Positions 11,781-23,698 are shown, numbered from the stretch's first letter. The stretch: 64,000 nucleotides of DNA from Ailanthus altissimus (GCA_946807835.1 OX327702.1:10292001-10356000), one strand, 5' to 3'. Notes: a model not told the origin generated them from the letters alone. Program-made: numbers and translations.

Positions 11781-14496
11781 TTTTGTGAGTGATTTTAAAC
11801 CTATGGTGCATGCATGTGAGTTTGTGTCTATTATTCAAATATAACATATGTATCACATACATATATGCGTAGCGGATGAGCGAAATATAAATTACTCAAT
11901 GATAAATACAAATGAACTTTTATATGTTATCTTATAAATGTAAAATACTTCAAGATTGAGAAATAGTACCTCGTCAGATCTTTGGTATATGGTCGAACCG
12001 AAGTACCTGCCTTAAAGCAACTTGTTCACAATTCTAAATCCTCAACACGGTAGGCTTGAAAAAGCTAGAATAGCAGCTTCTCCAACAAAGGATTCAATTC
12101 TTGAAGCCTTGTCTCGACTATGTAGTATGGGTGACCAAAATGGAAGAGAAAAATGGAGATAATGTGTTTTTGCTCTCAACACTTGAGAGAATTTTTTAAT
12201 ACTTAGCCTTTTAAAATTCACTCTACCATTCCCGCTAATCCCTTGGCCTAATTTTCACTTAATCAATTGAGCAATATATTGCTCTTTCATTTGTTTATTA
12301 TTTTCTTTCATTTTTTCACCTAATGGCATCTATTATATAGGCCAACTTTTTTGTTAGGACTATGTAGGGTCTACCAACCCTTTAGTCCAACCAGTACTAG
12401 GATCACCATCCCCTACTGGTCTCCACCAGTTAAATGCTGGCACACCCACATATCCACCTCAGGTTACCTACGCCTCAAAGGAATCGAACCCCCGCCCTCA
12501 TCTCCATGAAGGCCTTATAGGTCTTTAGAGGTTCATTCTTGTACCCATCATGCTGGTCAGCCTGATGGGTACCGGGTTAGAGTCTAAAGGCTTGTTGGGA
12601 TGGAGATCCTGGGCTCGAAACCTGAGGAGGCATAGGTTACCTGAGGGAGTGTGTGGGTCGTCAGCGTTTGACTAATGGGACCAGTGGGGGATAGGGATCC
12701 TGGTACTAGTTGGACCATAGAGATGGTAAGGCCCACACCTTAGTAAATGTTTGCCATTAGTGTGTTGTTTATTATTATTTACAATAAACCAAATGAAAAC
12801 AAAATAAAATATAAAATCATTTAAATGAACTTGGCCTAAATTTAGGCCAAATGAGAAAACACTTTCTCATTATTGAAAAACATCTTAAGGCCTACCATTA
12901 ACAAATGTCATTCATTTATACTTATCATATCATTTAATTAATATTAAATAAATGATTTAATTATATTAAATCATGGTAGAAACACATGTCAATTTAAATT
13001 AAAAAATAAATTGTTTGATTTTAATTGAAATAATAATATCATATATTATTATTATTATTTTATTCATTAAATATTTTAATAAATAAAATAATGATATTAT
13101 TTGTCCAACAAATAAGGTCATTTTGATAATTTCTAAATCAAACAATAATTAGCCTACAATGTGCCATGTTTTAATATCCCATTGATCAACAATTAATTGT
13201 TAACTAATTGATATACTTAACTCTTAAGTCTTGACACGTGCACGACCGGGGGAAATCGAAGTAAATGTTCGGTCGGCTAGAATATTTTGGATCGAACTAT
13301 TCAATATGGTACGCTGCCCTAATGTACAACGAGTAAACTTTATATTGCAAGACTCTCTAGGTTCACTCTCGATTTTTCAAACAGATTTATTCTGTGAGTT
13401 CGAGATCGATGCCCCATACACACATCATGGATATTACAAATAAGTGCAGTAAACCATATAAGTTAACGTCATATTGTATACGTATAATTCTTCTGCCAAT
13501 CATATGCTGAAAGAGCAGAGATATAGATCATTGCCGTTAAATCCCTTTGTGCTCATCTGTGAACTTATCTATAGACACGTATCTTAATAAACAATATATG
13601 CAAACACTTTTGTAATATTATTTAACCCCATGGAAAACTCTTTCTTGGGTTTGTTGCTTATAGTTATAAGACTTTCTAAGATACAGTTTTTGAGCATCTG
13701 GATATATATATAACTCATCCATGTGAGTTGACAGATTCTATATTTGTACACATTGGACTCTATAAGCATGGGACTATATCTAGCGACACCCAGCGGTCAC
13801 ACCATGGAAGGTCTGTGACATGCGTGAAACCAAAGTATAATGGATTACTTATAAGCCCTCAGTGGTACTCAGGTCAAAGGATCACGTATACTACTCAACT
13901 CGAGAAGACCTTCTATTGACGGCTTCATGGGATGTCTATTGGGATTCTCGTTGAGTCTGTTCAGTATTCAGTCCTTATTGAACACCTGTATGCTATACGA
14001 ACTTCCAGTAAGTCCATGGTTAGCTAAGAACAACCATTTAGACCATCTAGGTATAGTATACATTGGTCTATGCAAAAGGATTCCACCATAGACCTGCATC
14101 GATGAATTAAGACCCGGAACATATAATTTAAAAATAGACTTTCATAATAACATTTCTTAGCACCTATTGCAACTCTTGCAACTATATTATTACTAATATA
14201 TTCTTAGGTCTTTGTATCGTTACAGACAATATTCTAACTTTTAGACTTCACTGATTAATGTAACATGCTAACTATTTAGCATTTATAGTTTTCAATGATG
14301 CTAACTCTTGGCATTGATCTAAACTTCTTTAGACTAAATCTGAACTTCTTTAGATCATATAGCGTCTATAATGTCACAAGTATTGAACTATTTAATAATA
14401 GTAATTAGCGATTTAACAAATGATGTATTGCATAAAATATTATAAAATAAAATATGCATACAATAATAGGATAACATGTGAGCACAAATCTCAATA
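11781..14496 (-). repeat. Copia-1 3' LTR, enlarged by a SINE insertion
   Basis: It matches the LTR at 19752-22078 along its whole length except for about 400 extra bases at 12345-12741. The 5' tip (minus strand, at 14496) has decayed to TATTGAGA from the TGTTGGGA seen in the other copy. The right-hand inner part contains a long stretch that is shared, inverted, with the solo LTRs at 31992 and 48108. Confidence 0.9.
12345..12741. mobile_element. Head-to-head inverted SINE dimer
   Basis: Two ~190-bp copies of one sequence meet in opposite orientation. At the centre GTACCCATCA (12541-12550) and TGATGGGTAC (12563-12572) are a perfect inverted repeat around a 12-base loop. The right arm (plus strand) has an A-box-like segment (TGGTCAGCCTGATGG, 12554-12568, with GGGTTAGAG just downstream) and, about 50 bases on, a B-box-like GGCTCGAAACC. 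The left arm (minus strand) has a perfect B box GGTTCGATTCC and ends in an A-run (T-run at 12347-12352 on the plus strand). Both arms share a ~110-bp body. These are marks of tRNA-derived SINEs transcribed by RNA polymerase III. The LTR at 19752-22078 has the empty site near 20310, so the dimer arrived after the two LTRs existed. Confidence 0.65.
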
Positions 14497-14510
14497 AACT
14501 CTCACTTGCT
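14497..14510 (-). other. Copia-1 polypurine tract
   Basis: The minus strand reads AGCAAGTGAGAGTT directly before the 3' LTR. This is the usual plus-strand priming site (family form close to CAAGTGGGAGAT), lightly mutated. Confidence 0.65.
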
Positions 14511-14687
14511 CTAGTGCCATTCATTGTGGTATCTAATACCCATAGACTCTACGTGTTTCTCAAATACCTCTGGAGTTAAGACCTTAGTCAGTGGGTCTGC
14601 TATATTATTTATAGAGTCAATTCTACAAATTATTACATCTCTCATAGCCAAGATTTCTCTAATATGTGGTATTTTCCTTCCACATGC

Positions 14688-15002
14688 TTAGATCTTTGGT
14701 ATGCTCTTGGCTTTTTTTACTTGTGCAATGGCTCCGTTGTTATCGCAGAATAAAGGGATAGGATCCATCGAGCTTGAGATATTCCCGAGCTCGGTGATAA
14801 ACTTGCGTATCCATACTACTTCCTTTGCTGCCTCAAAGGTTGCAATGTATTCCGCTTCAATTGTTGAATCAGTTGTGGATCCCTGTTTAGTGCTCTTACA
14901 AGTCATTGCAACACCGTTGAGGATAAATACATATCTAGATGTAGATTTTCTATCATCTGGATCAGATTGAAAGTCTAAATTTGTATATCCCATAACCTGC
15001 AA
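14688..15002 (-). pseudogene. Copia-1 RNase H domain
   Basis: This 104-codon stretch reads as Copia RNase H, which removes the RNA strand after reverse transcription. Recognisable blocks in order are GYTNLDFQSDPDDRKSTSRY, then STIEAEYIATFEAAKEVVWI, then LFCDNNGAIAQVKKA. The catalytic positions of the family (D in the DDRKSTSG block region, E of EAEY, D of CDNN) are present. It is separated from the RT upstream by stops, so it would not be made as a fusion. Confidence 0.85.
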
Positions 15003-16290
15003 ATCACTTTCTCTATAAATGAGAAACTTTTTCTTTGTACCTTTAAGGTATTTGAGGACATGTTTAACTTCTATTCAATGGCTGTCACCTAGATCAGATT
15101 GATACCGGCTAGTAACACTTATAGCTATGCTGATGTTAGGTCTCGTGCACATCATAGCATACATCAGGCTGCCTACAGTTGATGCATATGGCATCTTAGA
15201 CATTCTAACTCTTTCATCTTCTATCTGAGGAGACATTCTCCTCGAAAAGGTACATTAGCTGTCTTATAGTTAGTCTAGTTATACCTTTCTAGGACACTAT
15301 CGATGTATGATGATTGAGAGAGTCTTATTATCTTCCTAGCTCTAACTCTATCTCTATAAAGCTTTATACTCAGTATATAAAAAGCCTCTCAGAAGTCTTT
15401 CATAGAGAAGTTTTTGTTTAAATAACTCTTGACTGATTATAACATGTCGATATCATTTTCAATGATCAGTATGTCATCCACACAGAGAATTAAGAAGACA
15501 ATCATGCTCCCACTGACCTTTTTATACACACATGGTTCCTTATTATTTTTTTATGAAATCAGATCCTTTGATTACCTCATCAAAACAAAGGTTCCAACTC
15601 CAGAAAGCCTGCTTAAGCCCATAAATGGTCTTCTTCAGTTTGTACACTAGACATGTAGATTGGCTGGATGCAAAACCTTCAGGTTATTCAATGTATATCT
15701 TTTCCTCAAGATATCTATTTAATAATGCCGTCTTTACATCTATCTGCCATATCTCATAGTCATAATATGCAGCAATAGCCAATAAAATTCGTATTGACTT
15801 CAACATCGCTACTAGTGCAAAGGTTTTCTCATAATCGATCCTAGATCGTTGAGAATAACCTTTTGTAACTAGTCAAGCTTTGAAGGTCTCTATCTTCCCA
15901 TTAGGCCCACGCTTCCGCGTATAAATATATTTACAACCGATTGAAACTATTCCTTCAAGAAGCTCAACCAAGTCTTAGACTTAATTGTGATGAATTGAGT
16001 CAATTTTGAATTTCATGGCTTCTTGCCACTTTCCCGAGTCGATGTCTAACATCGTATCCATATAAGTTAAATGATCATTTTCTTTCACTAAGAAAACTCC
16101 AAGTGCACCTTCAGGCATCTGACTATACCTAGTAGGTGGCTTGGACATCCTTTCAAACCTACGTAGAGGGTGTGTTAAAGGTAATCTGCTAAATTGATTT
16201 TAAGATTCCATCTCGGGTTCATGTTCGCTTTGATTGGCTTCATTAAGCACATTTTTTCTACAACCTCCATGATCTATGAGAAACTCTTTC
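15003..16290 (-). pseudogene. Copia-1 reverse transcriptase, broken
   Basis: The minus strand of 15400-15660 reads through Copia RT blocks (a K-x-IYGL block, then a C-VDD-ILIIEND palm block at about 15460-15495). The palm motif is CVDD instead of the usual YVDD, and a stop follows within ten codons. Further upstream pieces at 15660-16290 keep RT-like words but have several frameshifts and stops. The left part of Copia-2 (39340-39889) is homologous to 15865-16420. Confidence 0.75.
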
Positions 16291-17494
16291 TCAAGAAAAG
16301 TGGTATATCAAGAAATAAATACATTTCGCTCATCGAGATCATAGAATTGGTATCCCATTGAATTCTTGGGATACCCAACGAACCGGTACTTGTACCTTCT
16401 AGGTGCAAGTTTATCCTGTTGCGAAACTTTTACGTAAGCAGGACAGCCCTAAATATTAAATTATTTAAGATTTAGTTTGTTTTCATTCAACATCTCATGT
16501 GGAGTGGTTGGAATAACTTTAAATGAAACTCTATTCAATATATGAAGAGCAGTTTCCAGAGCATAACCCCAAAAATATTTAGGTAGATCAGTGAAGCTCA
16601 TCATCGATCAGACCATATCCAATAAAGTCTAATTCCTCCTCTCTGACACAACATTGTGTTATGGAGTACCTGGAGGACTATTTTGAGCTAGAATCCCATT
16701 TTCCTTTAAATAATAAAAAAATTCACTATTTATGTACTCATTGCCATGCTCTGATCGAAGGCACTTATCATACATCCCGGTTTATTTCTCCAACTCAAGT
16801 TTGAACTCTTTAAACTTTTCAAAGGTTTTTAACTTGTGTTTCATAAGAAACACATACTCATATCGTGACAAATCATGGATAAAGGTAACAAAGTATCGAA
16901 ATTCACCCATTACAGTGTGATTCATTGGATTATATACATCACTATGTATTAGTTCCAATAGACCAGTAGCGTGATGTCCAACATCAGTGAATGGAGATTT
17001 AGTTATTTTCCTTTGAATACAAGATTCACAAACTGGGTAAGGTTCTATGGTCAGATCAGGTATCCGACCATCCTTAACTAGACGGGTTAGGCGTCTCACA
17101 CATATATGACCTAATCTCATATGCCACAATTCAGTATCATTTAAAGCTTGTGCACTATTACTAGTGCTACCTTGTACATTCATGACATTTCTCGTTGTAT
17201 CCATAATATAATACCTATTAATTAACTGACACTCAGTTAATAAAACATCAAATATATCACATAAATATAAAGAGTGGTCCTTAATATACATATGATAACC
17301 TTCACTGTCAAGTACAGGAAGAGAGATAATCTGTCTGATCGTAGCAGACACAAAATAACAGTTCTGAAGTACAACAATTTTATTATAAGGGAGAAGCAAA
17401 TCATAATGTTCTACAGCCTCGACCCGTAGGAGATCACCATTTCCTACTCGAAGCTATACCTCCCCAAGTGTAGCAATCTAACTTCCTTCAGACC
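16291..17494 (-). pseudogene. Copia-1 GAG-pre-integrase and integrase core
   Basis: The longest open piece, 16782-17399 (205 codons), begins with the LLPYNKIVVLQNCYFV block, then a GAG-pre-integrase zinc region with LWHMRLGHICVRRLTRL and C-x2-C in VCESCIQRKI, and then the start of the integrase core with ELIHSDVYNPM (first catalytic Asp) and FVTFIHDLSRYEYVFLMKHK (second, where the family has DD-SRY, reads HD). The third catalytic residue would lie to the left, beyond stops. The enzyme would have inserted the element's cDNA. Confidence 0.85.
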
Positions 17495-18439
17495 CTACAA
17501 CATATTGTAAATGTGAGAAGGACTTGCAGTATCTAATACGCAACCAATACTAGCATCAAATGCTAAAGAAATATTAATAATGGGAAAGATAATACCTGAG
17601 GGAGTTTTATTCACAGTGGCAAGGTATTTGGGGCAATTACGTTTACAGTTCCCATTTTCACTGCAATGAAAGAATTTTCCTATTGCTTTTAGTTTCTCCA
17701 GTGGTTTGGATATCTGTCGCCGCTGAGGACCCATCTTGGGTGTTTGCTTTACCTTTCTTTTCTTCTTCCCTTCGGACTTCGTAGAAGCCCTCAGGGTCGA
17801 AGATGAAGCACCATGAATAAGGAGGCCCGGGCCTTCTTCATGCATGTCTTCATCTACTGGCTTCAACATATTGTGAAGATCAGTATAAGTAAGGGTCATT
17901 CTTTGCATATTGAAGTTCTTGATGAACTGTACATATGACACAAGCAGCGACTGGAGAATCAAACTGTCTCCCAAGTTCTTGGTCAAAGAGATGTCCATGG
18001 ACTCAAACCTATCGATTAATCCTATCATCTTGAGAACATAATGATTCACTAGACTACCCTCAGGGAGTTTTTTCTGAAACAACGCTTTGGTGACCCTATA
18101 GTTCTCAACTTGGGGTCAGTCACCAAAGATCTCCCTAAGATGGAGCATAATGCTGCTGGCATTGTCCATGCGAACATGCTCCATCTGCAGCTCAATGGAT
18201 ATTGAGGCAAGGTTGTATGATTTAAATTTTAAATCATCACCTAACCATTTCTGATATGTCACCTTTTCTTTCTCAGTGGCATCCTCAGAAACACCTTTGG
18301 GCATATTTTAGTCAATATCATATCCCAATTTTTCTGAATCTAGAATAATTCTAAGATTCACGTATCAGTCAGAGAAATTCTAGGCACCTTTGAGTTGGTG
18401 TGCATTCAGTATACGCACCAAGAGATTTAAAGATGTCAT
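17495..18439 (-). pseudogene. Copia-1 gag and protease start
   Basis: The likely start codon is at 18439. Four in-frame stops precede and follow the open piece at 18116-18304, and a second open piece lies at 17495-18082. The C-terminal part has a basic region and then a zinc-knuckle remnant (FFHCSENGNCKRNC) in which the first Cys and the His of the CCHC box are replaced, so it cannot bind zinc normally. The protease follows in frame with LDTASPSHI where the family has a D-T/S-G active site. The product would have been the capsid/nucleocapsid of the virus-like particle. The copy is inactive. Confidence 0.85.
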
Positions 18440-19739
18440 CCTAGCTTACACAAGTCAAATAAAATAATATTAGAAGATGTTAGCGAAAATTATTATTAAA
18501 TCACTAATAATACATTTTAAATCATGGGTATAACATTTATATATTTTTAATTTAAAATGCTCTCCCACTGTTTTACATAATCCCTCTGATCTCTCAAAAC
18601 GGGATAACTACAGTTTAAACTATATAGCGGGAAGTGGACCCCGTTGGCATTTTACTTGGGTCGCACATTGTAGCGATCTAAGTCTTTGTAAACCCAACAG
18701 GTAGAAAAATCTTATCAATTGCATCTCATGAAACTCCTACTTTTGATCCTAAATACACCTTATCCTCACACTGTACCGATCTAGGGTAAGTGTATTTCAG
18801 ATTAACTTGTCAATAATCAAATATATGCTACTTATATTACCCGCACACTGTAGCGTTCTAAGGCAATACTTTCGCATATATTTGCCTCATCTTATGTTTA
18901 ACCGAAATAGTTTAAATCATACTGACCAAATTCCCCACACTGTAGTGATCTCAGAAAAGATCTATATAATACAGCTAACACCGTATTGACAAGAGGGGTC
19001 AATAATAAAACACTGTCTCATAATGTATTATTGTTCAATCTGTTTAAGAGATAATTTTTTTTACACCGTTTTTTAGTATCACAAAGACTTAACCCTCATC
19101 TTATGAGGAGGTAATTCTCAATCAATCATTAATTTCTATGTAAACACAACTAACCCCCAACAGTAGGGCTGCAATTGTGTTTACCAACACAGAAACAATG
19201 ATTCCGGTTTATAATACAGCCTAATAACTCTTATCATTGTATCTCATAAACCCCCACATGATTAAAATAATATTTTAAATAATTTAAAACATAATTAGAG
19301 CGAGTGTCATTGACCCTGCAATGTTGGGCCCACCATTTAGCAACACCAGGGGGGTATAGTCCCCGGTGCCGCGGCACTCAACTTCTAGCACTACGGCGCT
19401 CAACAATCAGCACTCTGGCGTTGGAGGTCACACCTCTAATGCTATAGTGCTGCAGCGCAAATTCTAGAATCAATGTGTAAGCACCCATCTTTTTAACGCT
19501 GGGGCACCCAGCACCTGGCGCTGCAGCGCCAAGGCTTGGAAATCCTAGCGCTGTGACATCATCTACCCAGCGTTGGAACAAAAATTTCCAGCGCCTCGGC
19601 ACTGAACACTTATGGCCACGGTGCTCCAGTGCTCCCCACCTCTAGTATGCCATTTCAATAACTTGAAATGCCCTTTTGAGCATCGAAAAATCACCAACAA
19701 TAATTTTGTACTCATAACACCCAATATCAACTTAAATAT
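18440..19739 (-). other. Copia-1 5' leader with a four-fold spaced motif
   Basis: This is the untranslated region between the primer site and gag. It is unusually long (1.3 kb). Four copies of a ~16-base motif (plus strand CACACTGTAGCGATCT, with small changes) lie at 18662-18680, 18766-18786, 18842-18860 and 18933-18953. The homologous leader of Copia-2 (44300-45440) has a different four-fold motif at the same positions and nearly the same spacing. Right of it, at 19320-19640, is an array of GC-rich semi-palindromic words. Confidence 0.6.
19320..19640. repeat. GC-rich semi-palindromic word array in the Copia-1 leader
   Basis: About eight loosely spaced 14-mers fit AGCRCY-NN-GGCRCT, for example AGCACTACGGCGCT, AGCACTCTGGCGTT, AGCGCCTCGGCACT and GGCGCTGCAGCGCC. 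The array stands out by GC content from the AT-rich surroundings. Words of the same type occur in the Copia-2 leader (45140-45440) and in Ty3-type LTRs at 4080-4400 and 50550-50770. Confidence 0.6.
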
Positions 19740-19751
19740 GCTCTGATACCA
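19740..19751 (-). other. Copia-1 primer-binding site (initiator-Met tRNA)
   Basis: The minus strand reads TGGTATCAGAGC directly after the 5' LTR. This is the standard plant Copia primer site, complementary to the 3' end of initiator tRNA-Met. Confidence 0.9.
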
Positions 19752-22078
19752 TTTTGTGAGTGATTTTAAACTTAGGGTGTATGCATGTGAGTTTGTGTCT
19801 ATCATTTAAATATAACATATGTATCACATATATACATACGCAGCGGATGAGCGGAATATAAATTACTTAATGATAAAACACAAATGAACTTTTATATGTT
19901 ATCTCATAAATGTAAAATACTTCAAGATTGAGAAATAGTACCTCGTCAAGCCTTTGGTATATGTCGAACTGGAGTACCCGCCTTGAAGCAACCCATTCAC
20001 AATTCTAGTTCTTCAACACGGTGGGCTTGAGAAAGCTAGAATAGCAGCTTTTCAGCAAAGAATTCAACTCTTGAATCCTTGTCTCTACCTTATAATATGG
20101 GTGACCAAAATAAAAGAGAAATTTGAAGAGAATGTGTTTTTGCTCTCAACACTTGAGAGAATTTTCTAATACTTAGTCTTTCAAAATTCTCTCTACCATT
20201 CCCATTAATCTCTTGGCCTAATTTTCACTTAATCAATTTAGCAACATATTGCTCTTCCATTTGTTTTTTATTTTCTTTCATTTTCTCACATAATGGCATC
20301 CATTATCTTGGTCAATGTTTGCCATTAGTGTTTTGTTTATTATTGTTTAAAATAAATCAAATGAAAATAAAACAAAATAGAAAATCATTTAAATGAACTT
20401 GGCTTAAATTTAGGCCAAATGAGAAAATACTTTCTCATTATTAAGAAACATCTTAAGGCTTACCATTAATAAATACCACCCACTTATACTTATCATATCA
20501 TTTAATTAATATTAAATAAATAATTTAATCATATTAAATCAAGGTAGAAACACATGTCAATTTAAATTAAAAAATAAATTGTTTGATTTCAATTTAACTA
20601 ATAATATCATATATTATTATTATTATTTTATTCATTAAAATATATTTTATACAATAAATATTTTAATAAATAAAATAATGATATTATTTGTCTAACAAAT
20701 AAAGTCATTTTGATAATTTTTAAATCAAACAATAATTAGCCCAAAATGTGCCATGTGTCAATATCCAATTGGTCAACAACTAATTGTTAACTAATTGATA
20801 TACTTAACTCTTAAGTCTTGACATGTACACGACCGAAGGGAAACCAAAGTAAATGTTCTGTCTGCTGGAATATTTTGGATCGAACAATTCAATTCGGTAC
20901 CCTGCCCCAATGTACAACGAGTAAACTTTATATTACAAGACTCTCTAGGTCTACTCCTGATTTGTCAAAAAGATTTATTCTGTGAGTCCGAGATCGATGC
21001 CCCATACACACATCACGGATATTACAAATGAGTGCAGTAGACCATACAGGTTAAGGTCATATCGTATACGTATAATTCTTTCGCCAATCATATGCTGAAA
21101 GAGCAGGATATAGATCACTACCATTAAATCCCTATGTGCTTATCTGTGAACTTATTTCTAGACACATATCTTAATAAACAATATATGCAAACACTTTTGT
21201 AATATTGTTTAACCACGTGGGAAACTCTTTCTTGGGTTTGTTGCTTATAGTCATAAGACATTCTAAGATATAATCTTTGAGTATCTGGATATATATAACT
21301 CATCCATGTGAGTTGATGGATCCCATATCTGTACACTGGACTCTATAAGCATTGGACTATACCTAGCGACACCTAGCGGTCACACCATGAAAGGTCTGTG
21401 ACATGCGTGAAACCAAAGTATAATTGATCACTTATAAGCCCTTCGTGGTACTCAGGTTAAAAGACCATGTATACTACTCAACTCGAGAAGATCTTCCATT
21501 GACGGCTTCATGGGATGTCTATTGGGATCCTTGTTGAGTCTGTTCAGTATTCAGTCCTTATTGAACACCTGTATGTTATACGAACTTCTAGTAAGTCCAT
21601 GGTTAGCTAAAAATAACCATCTAAACCATCTAGGTATAGTATACACTGGTTTATGTAAAAATATTCCACCATAGACTTGCATCGGTGAATTAAGACCCGG
21701 AACATATAATTTAAGAATAGACTTACATAATAATATTTGTTAGCACCTATTGCACCTCTTGCAACTATGTTATTACTAATATATTCTTAGGTCTTTGTAC
21801 CGTTATAGACAATATTCTAACTTTTAGACTTCACTGATTAATGTAACATATTAACTCTTTAGCATTTATAGTTTTCAGTGATTCTAACTCTTGTCATTGA
21901 TCTAAATATCTTTAGACAAAATCTGAACTCTTCAAATCATATAATATCTGTAACGTCACAAGTATTGAACCATTTAATAATAGTAATTAACGACTTAATA
22001 AATAATGTACTATATAAAATATTATAAAATAAAATATTCATACAATAATAAGATGACACGTGAGCACAAATCCCAACA
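19752..22078 (-). repeat. Copia-1 5' LTR
   Basis: The LTR is 2327 bp and begins TGTTGGGATTTGTGCTC on the minus strand at 22078. The inner end runs into CACTCACAAAA before the primer site; the exact end is either the CACA at 19755 or the base at 19752. It lacks the SINE dimer found in the other LTR. Point differences and small indels between the two LTRs are frequent, so the insertion is not recent. Confidence 0.9.
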
Positions 22079-22965
22079 GCTTCTACAAGTTTAATGAACA
22101 AAACTATTCCCATATTTTTTAGATAGGCTTAGTTTTTACTCAGCATGTTTTTGGCACAAATTTTTATGAGCTCTTCTTATTTTTTTTGCTCATAGTAGTC
22201 CAACATCAAGTCTTCGAATCTTTTCACATACTCAATCAATGGCTCTAAGTAGGTCTATTTTGTTCTATAAGTTGGTTGCAAAATTTTGAGGTCATCAATT
22301 CCTAGATGAGGATGAACCTAACTGATAATGAAGCATAATAATTGTACACCTTGTAAGGGATTTGGAGAATTATCTAAGTTGTAAGCTCTTATTGTTGGCA
22401 AATTTGTTAGGGGAGCCAATAAATCTCTTGATGTGTTCCGTAGAATTTCTTTTTTTACCATTAAACGAGGGAAATGATGGTATTGTCATAACCCTTAGGG
22501 TATGGCACATCTAGGATTTTGGCCAAGTTTGGTAGTAAAGGAATGTATTCTTTATTTGTTGTAAAATTTTGCTACTTATTTAATTAATAATGCTAGAACA
22601 TTAGATTAGGGGAGGGCTTCTATCCTTTCTTCTTGTACATTATTGCTAACAAAGGTCACTTATAACTCTTTCTTAATGGTGCCCTAAACAGAAGCTACAA
22701 TGGTTGTAAGCAATTTTGTTGTCTTGGTCATATTGATGGTCACAAGTAATTCTTTCTAACTTTGCCATAAAGTCTCCCACATGCCATCTTTTTGAATCTG
22801 GTCTATGGCTCTCATATTACATTGTATAGCTTGGTCATCCCCTTGGGTTTCATTTGGACCCATAGGCAAATTGTTCCAAGTATCTTCTTAGTATGAGTAC
22901 TTATTAGTCTCATCAGTGACAGTTTTTCTTGAGTTTCCATCTTTTCTCTTTGACTTTGCCATCAC
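22079..22965 (-). pseudogene. Ty3-1 gag N-terminal part (right of Copia-1)
   Basis: The minus strand from an ATG at 22962 (MAKSKRKDGNS) runs leftward through several stops into a block of the plant retrotransposon gag family: IEYVKRFEDLMLDYYEQK, then ELIKICAKNML, then a segment ending in IKLVEA at the Copia-1 junction. The rest of gag lies at 11780 and below. Together they show that Copia-1 inserted into an existing Ty3 gag gene on the same strand. Confidence 0.65.
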
Positions 22966-23698
22966 AAGATCCTAGCTAACTAGTGGAGTTGCCTAAAATG
23001 TTTAAAGTAGTTCAAGGAAACTGTAATGTGGTAAAATGTCACTGGTTATAGTGATTCTACGCTGACATGACAAAATATATGAAAGATATGGCCTAAGCAA
23101 CCCTTGTGAATTTAAGAGTAAGGCCCACCAACCTTCTAATGAGCTCTTAGAGTCCCAAAAACTCAGTGTTGTAAATTTTCTTTAGTTATCTCAAGTGAAA
23201 GGTATTTTACGAAAACTAAGTCTCAAATCGTTAAAAGTATAAGAGTTGGGTATTCAGAGCAAATAATTAAAAAAACATGTGCTATGGTATATTTTTAAGA
23301 TTTTGATAAGTTTTGTAAACATGTATGAGGTATATAGCATGTAAAGCAAGGCTAGGGTTTTATTTCTTAAGAAACCTAGTTTTAAAGGTTAGAGGGATGA
23401 GAAAGCAGTGGATGAGATGTCGTGCTAATAAGGAACTGTTATATAAATATAATCCGTGAAAAGGCTTTTAAGGGTTGTGATAGTTATGTTTCACGTCTAT
23501 TATAAAGATTTTTATAGGGTTAGGATTTTTACTTGGTCAAAACTCTTTATTAGACCATTATCCTTTTGAAATCTAGCTTATTTAATTAGTTTTATCCCTT
23601 TTAAAAGGGAAAAAAATTAATTTAATAGATAAAAGGGAGAGATATTAATTTTATCCTAAATGAAAGATTAATATGTTTATTAGTTACTAAAGTAGTAG
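22966..23698. other. No gene; possible Ty3-1 leader
   Basis: This lies upstream of the Ty3-1 gag start on the minus strand, where a leader, primer site and 5' LTR would be expected. No primer-site match and no copy of the LTR tip seen at 4611 were found, so the 5' end of Ty3-1 seems lost. Confidence 0.35.

Larger units (their letters stand above)
11781..22078 (-). mobile_element. Copia-1: full-length, inactive Ty1/copia retrotransposon
   Basis: Direct LTRs at 11781-14496 and 19752-22078 flank minus-strand remnants in Copia order: gag, protease, integrase, RT, RNase H. A primer-binding site matching initiator-Met tRNA abuts the 5' LTR, and a purine-rich tract abuts the 3' LTR. The 5' end of the LTR reads TGTTGGGATTTGTGCTC on the minus strand. 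Flanking 5-mers are GCTGT (left) and GCTTC (right), a decayed target duplication. Removing the element and one 5-mer puts the two halves of the host gag frame back in phase. Every ORF is broken, so the copy is not autonomous. At least four other LTRs of this family are in the window (31992, 48108, 58859, and part of Copia-2's history). Confidence 0.9.

Noticed and set aside
12481..12640. tRNA-like sequences (T-arm words GGTTCGATTCC and GGCTCGAAACC)
   Set aside because: No acceptor stem, anticodon arm or cloverleaf can be formed around them, and both sit in repeated SINE-like arms; they are B boxes of SINEs rather than tRNA genes.
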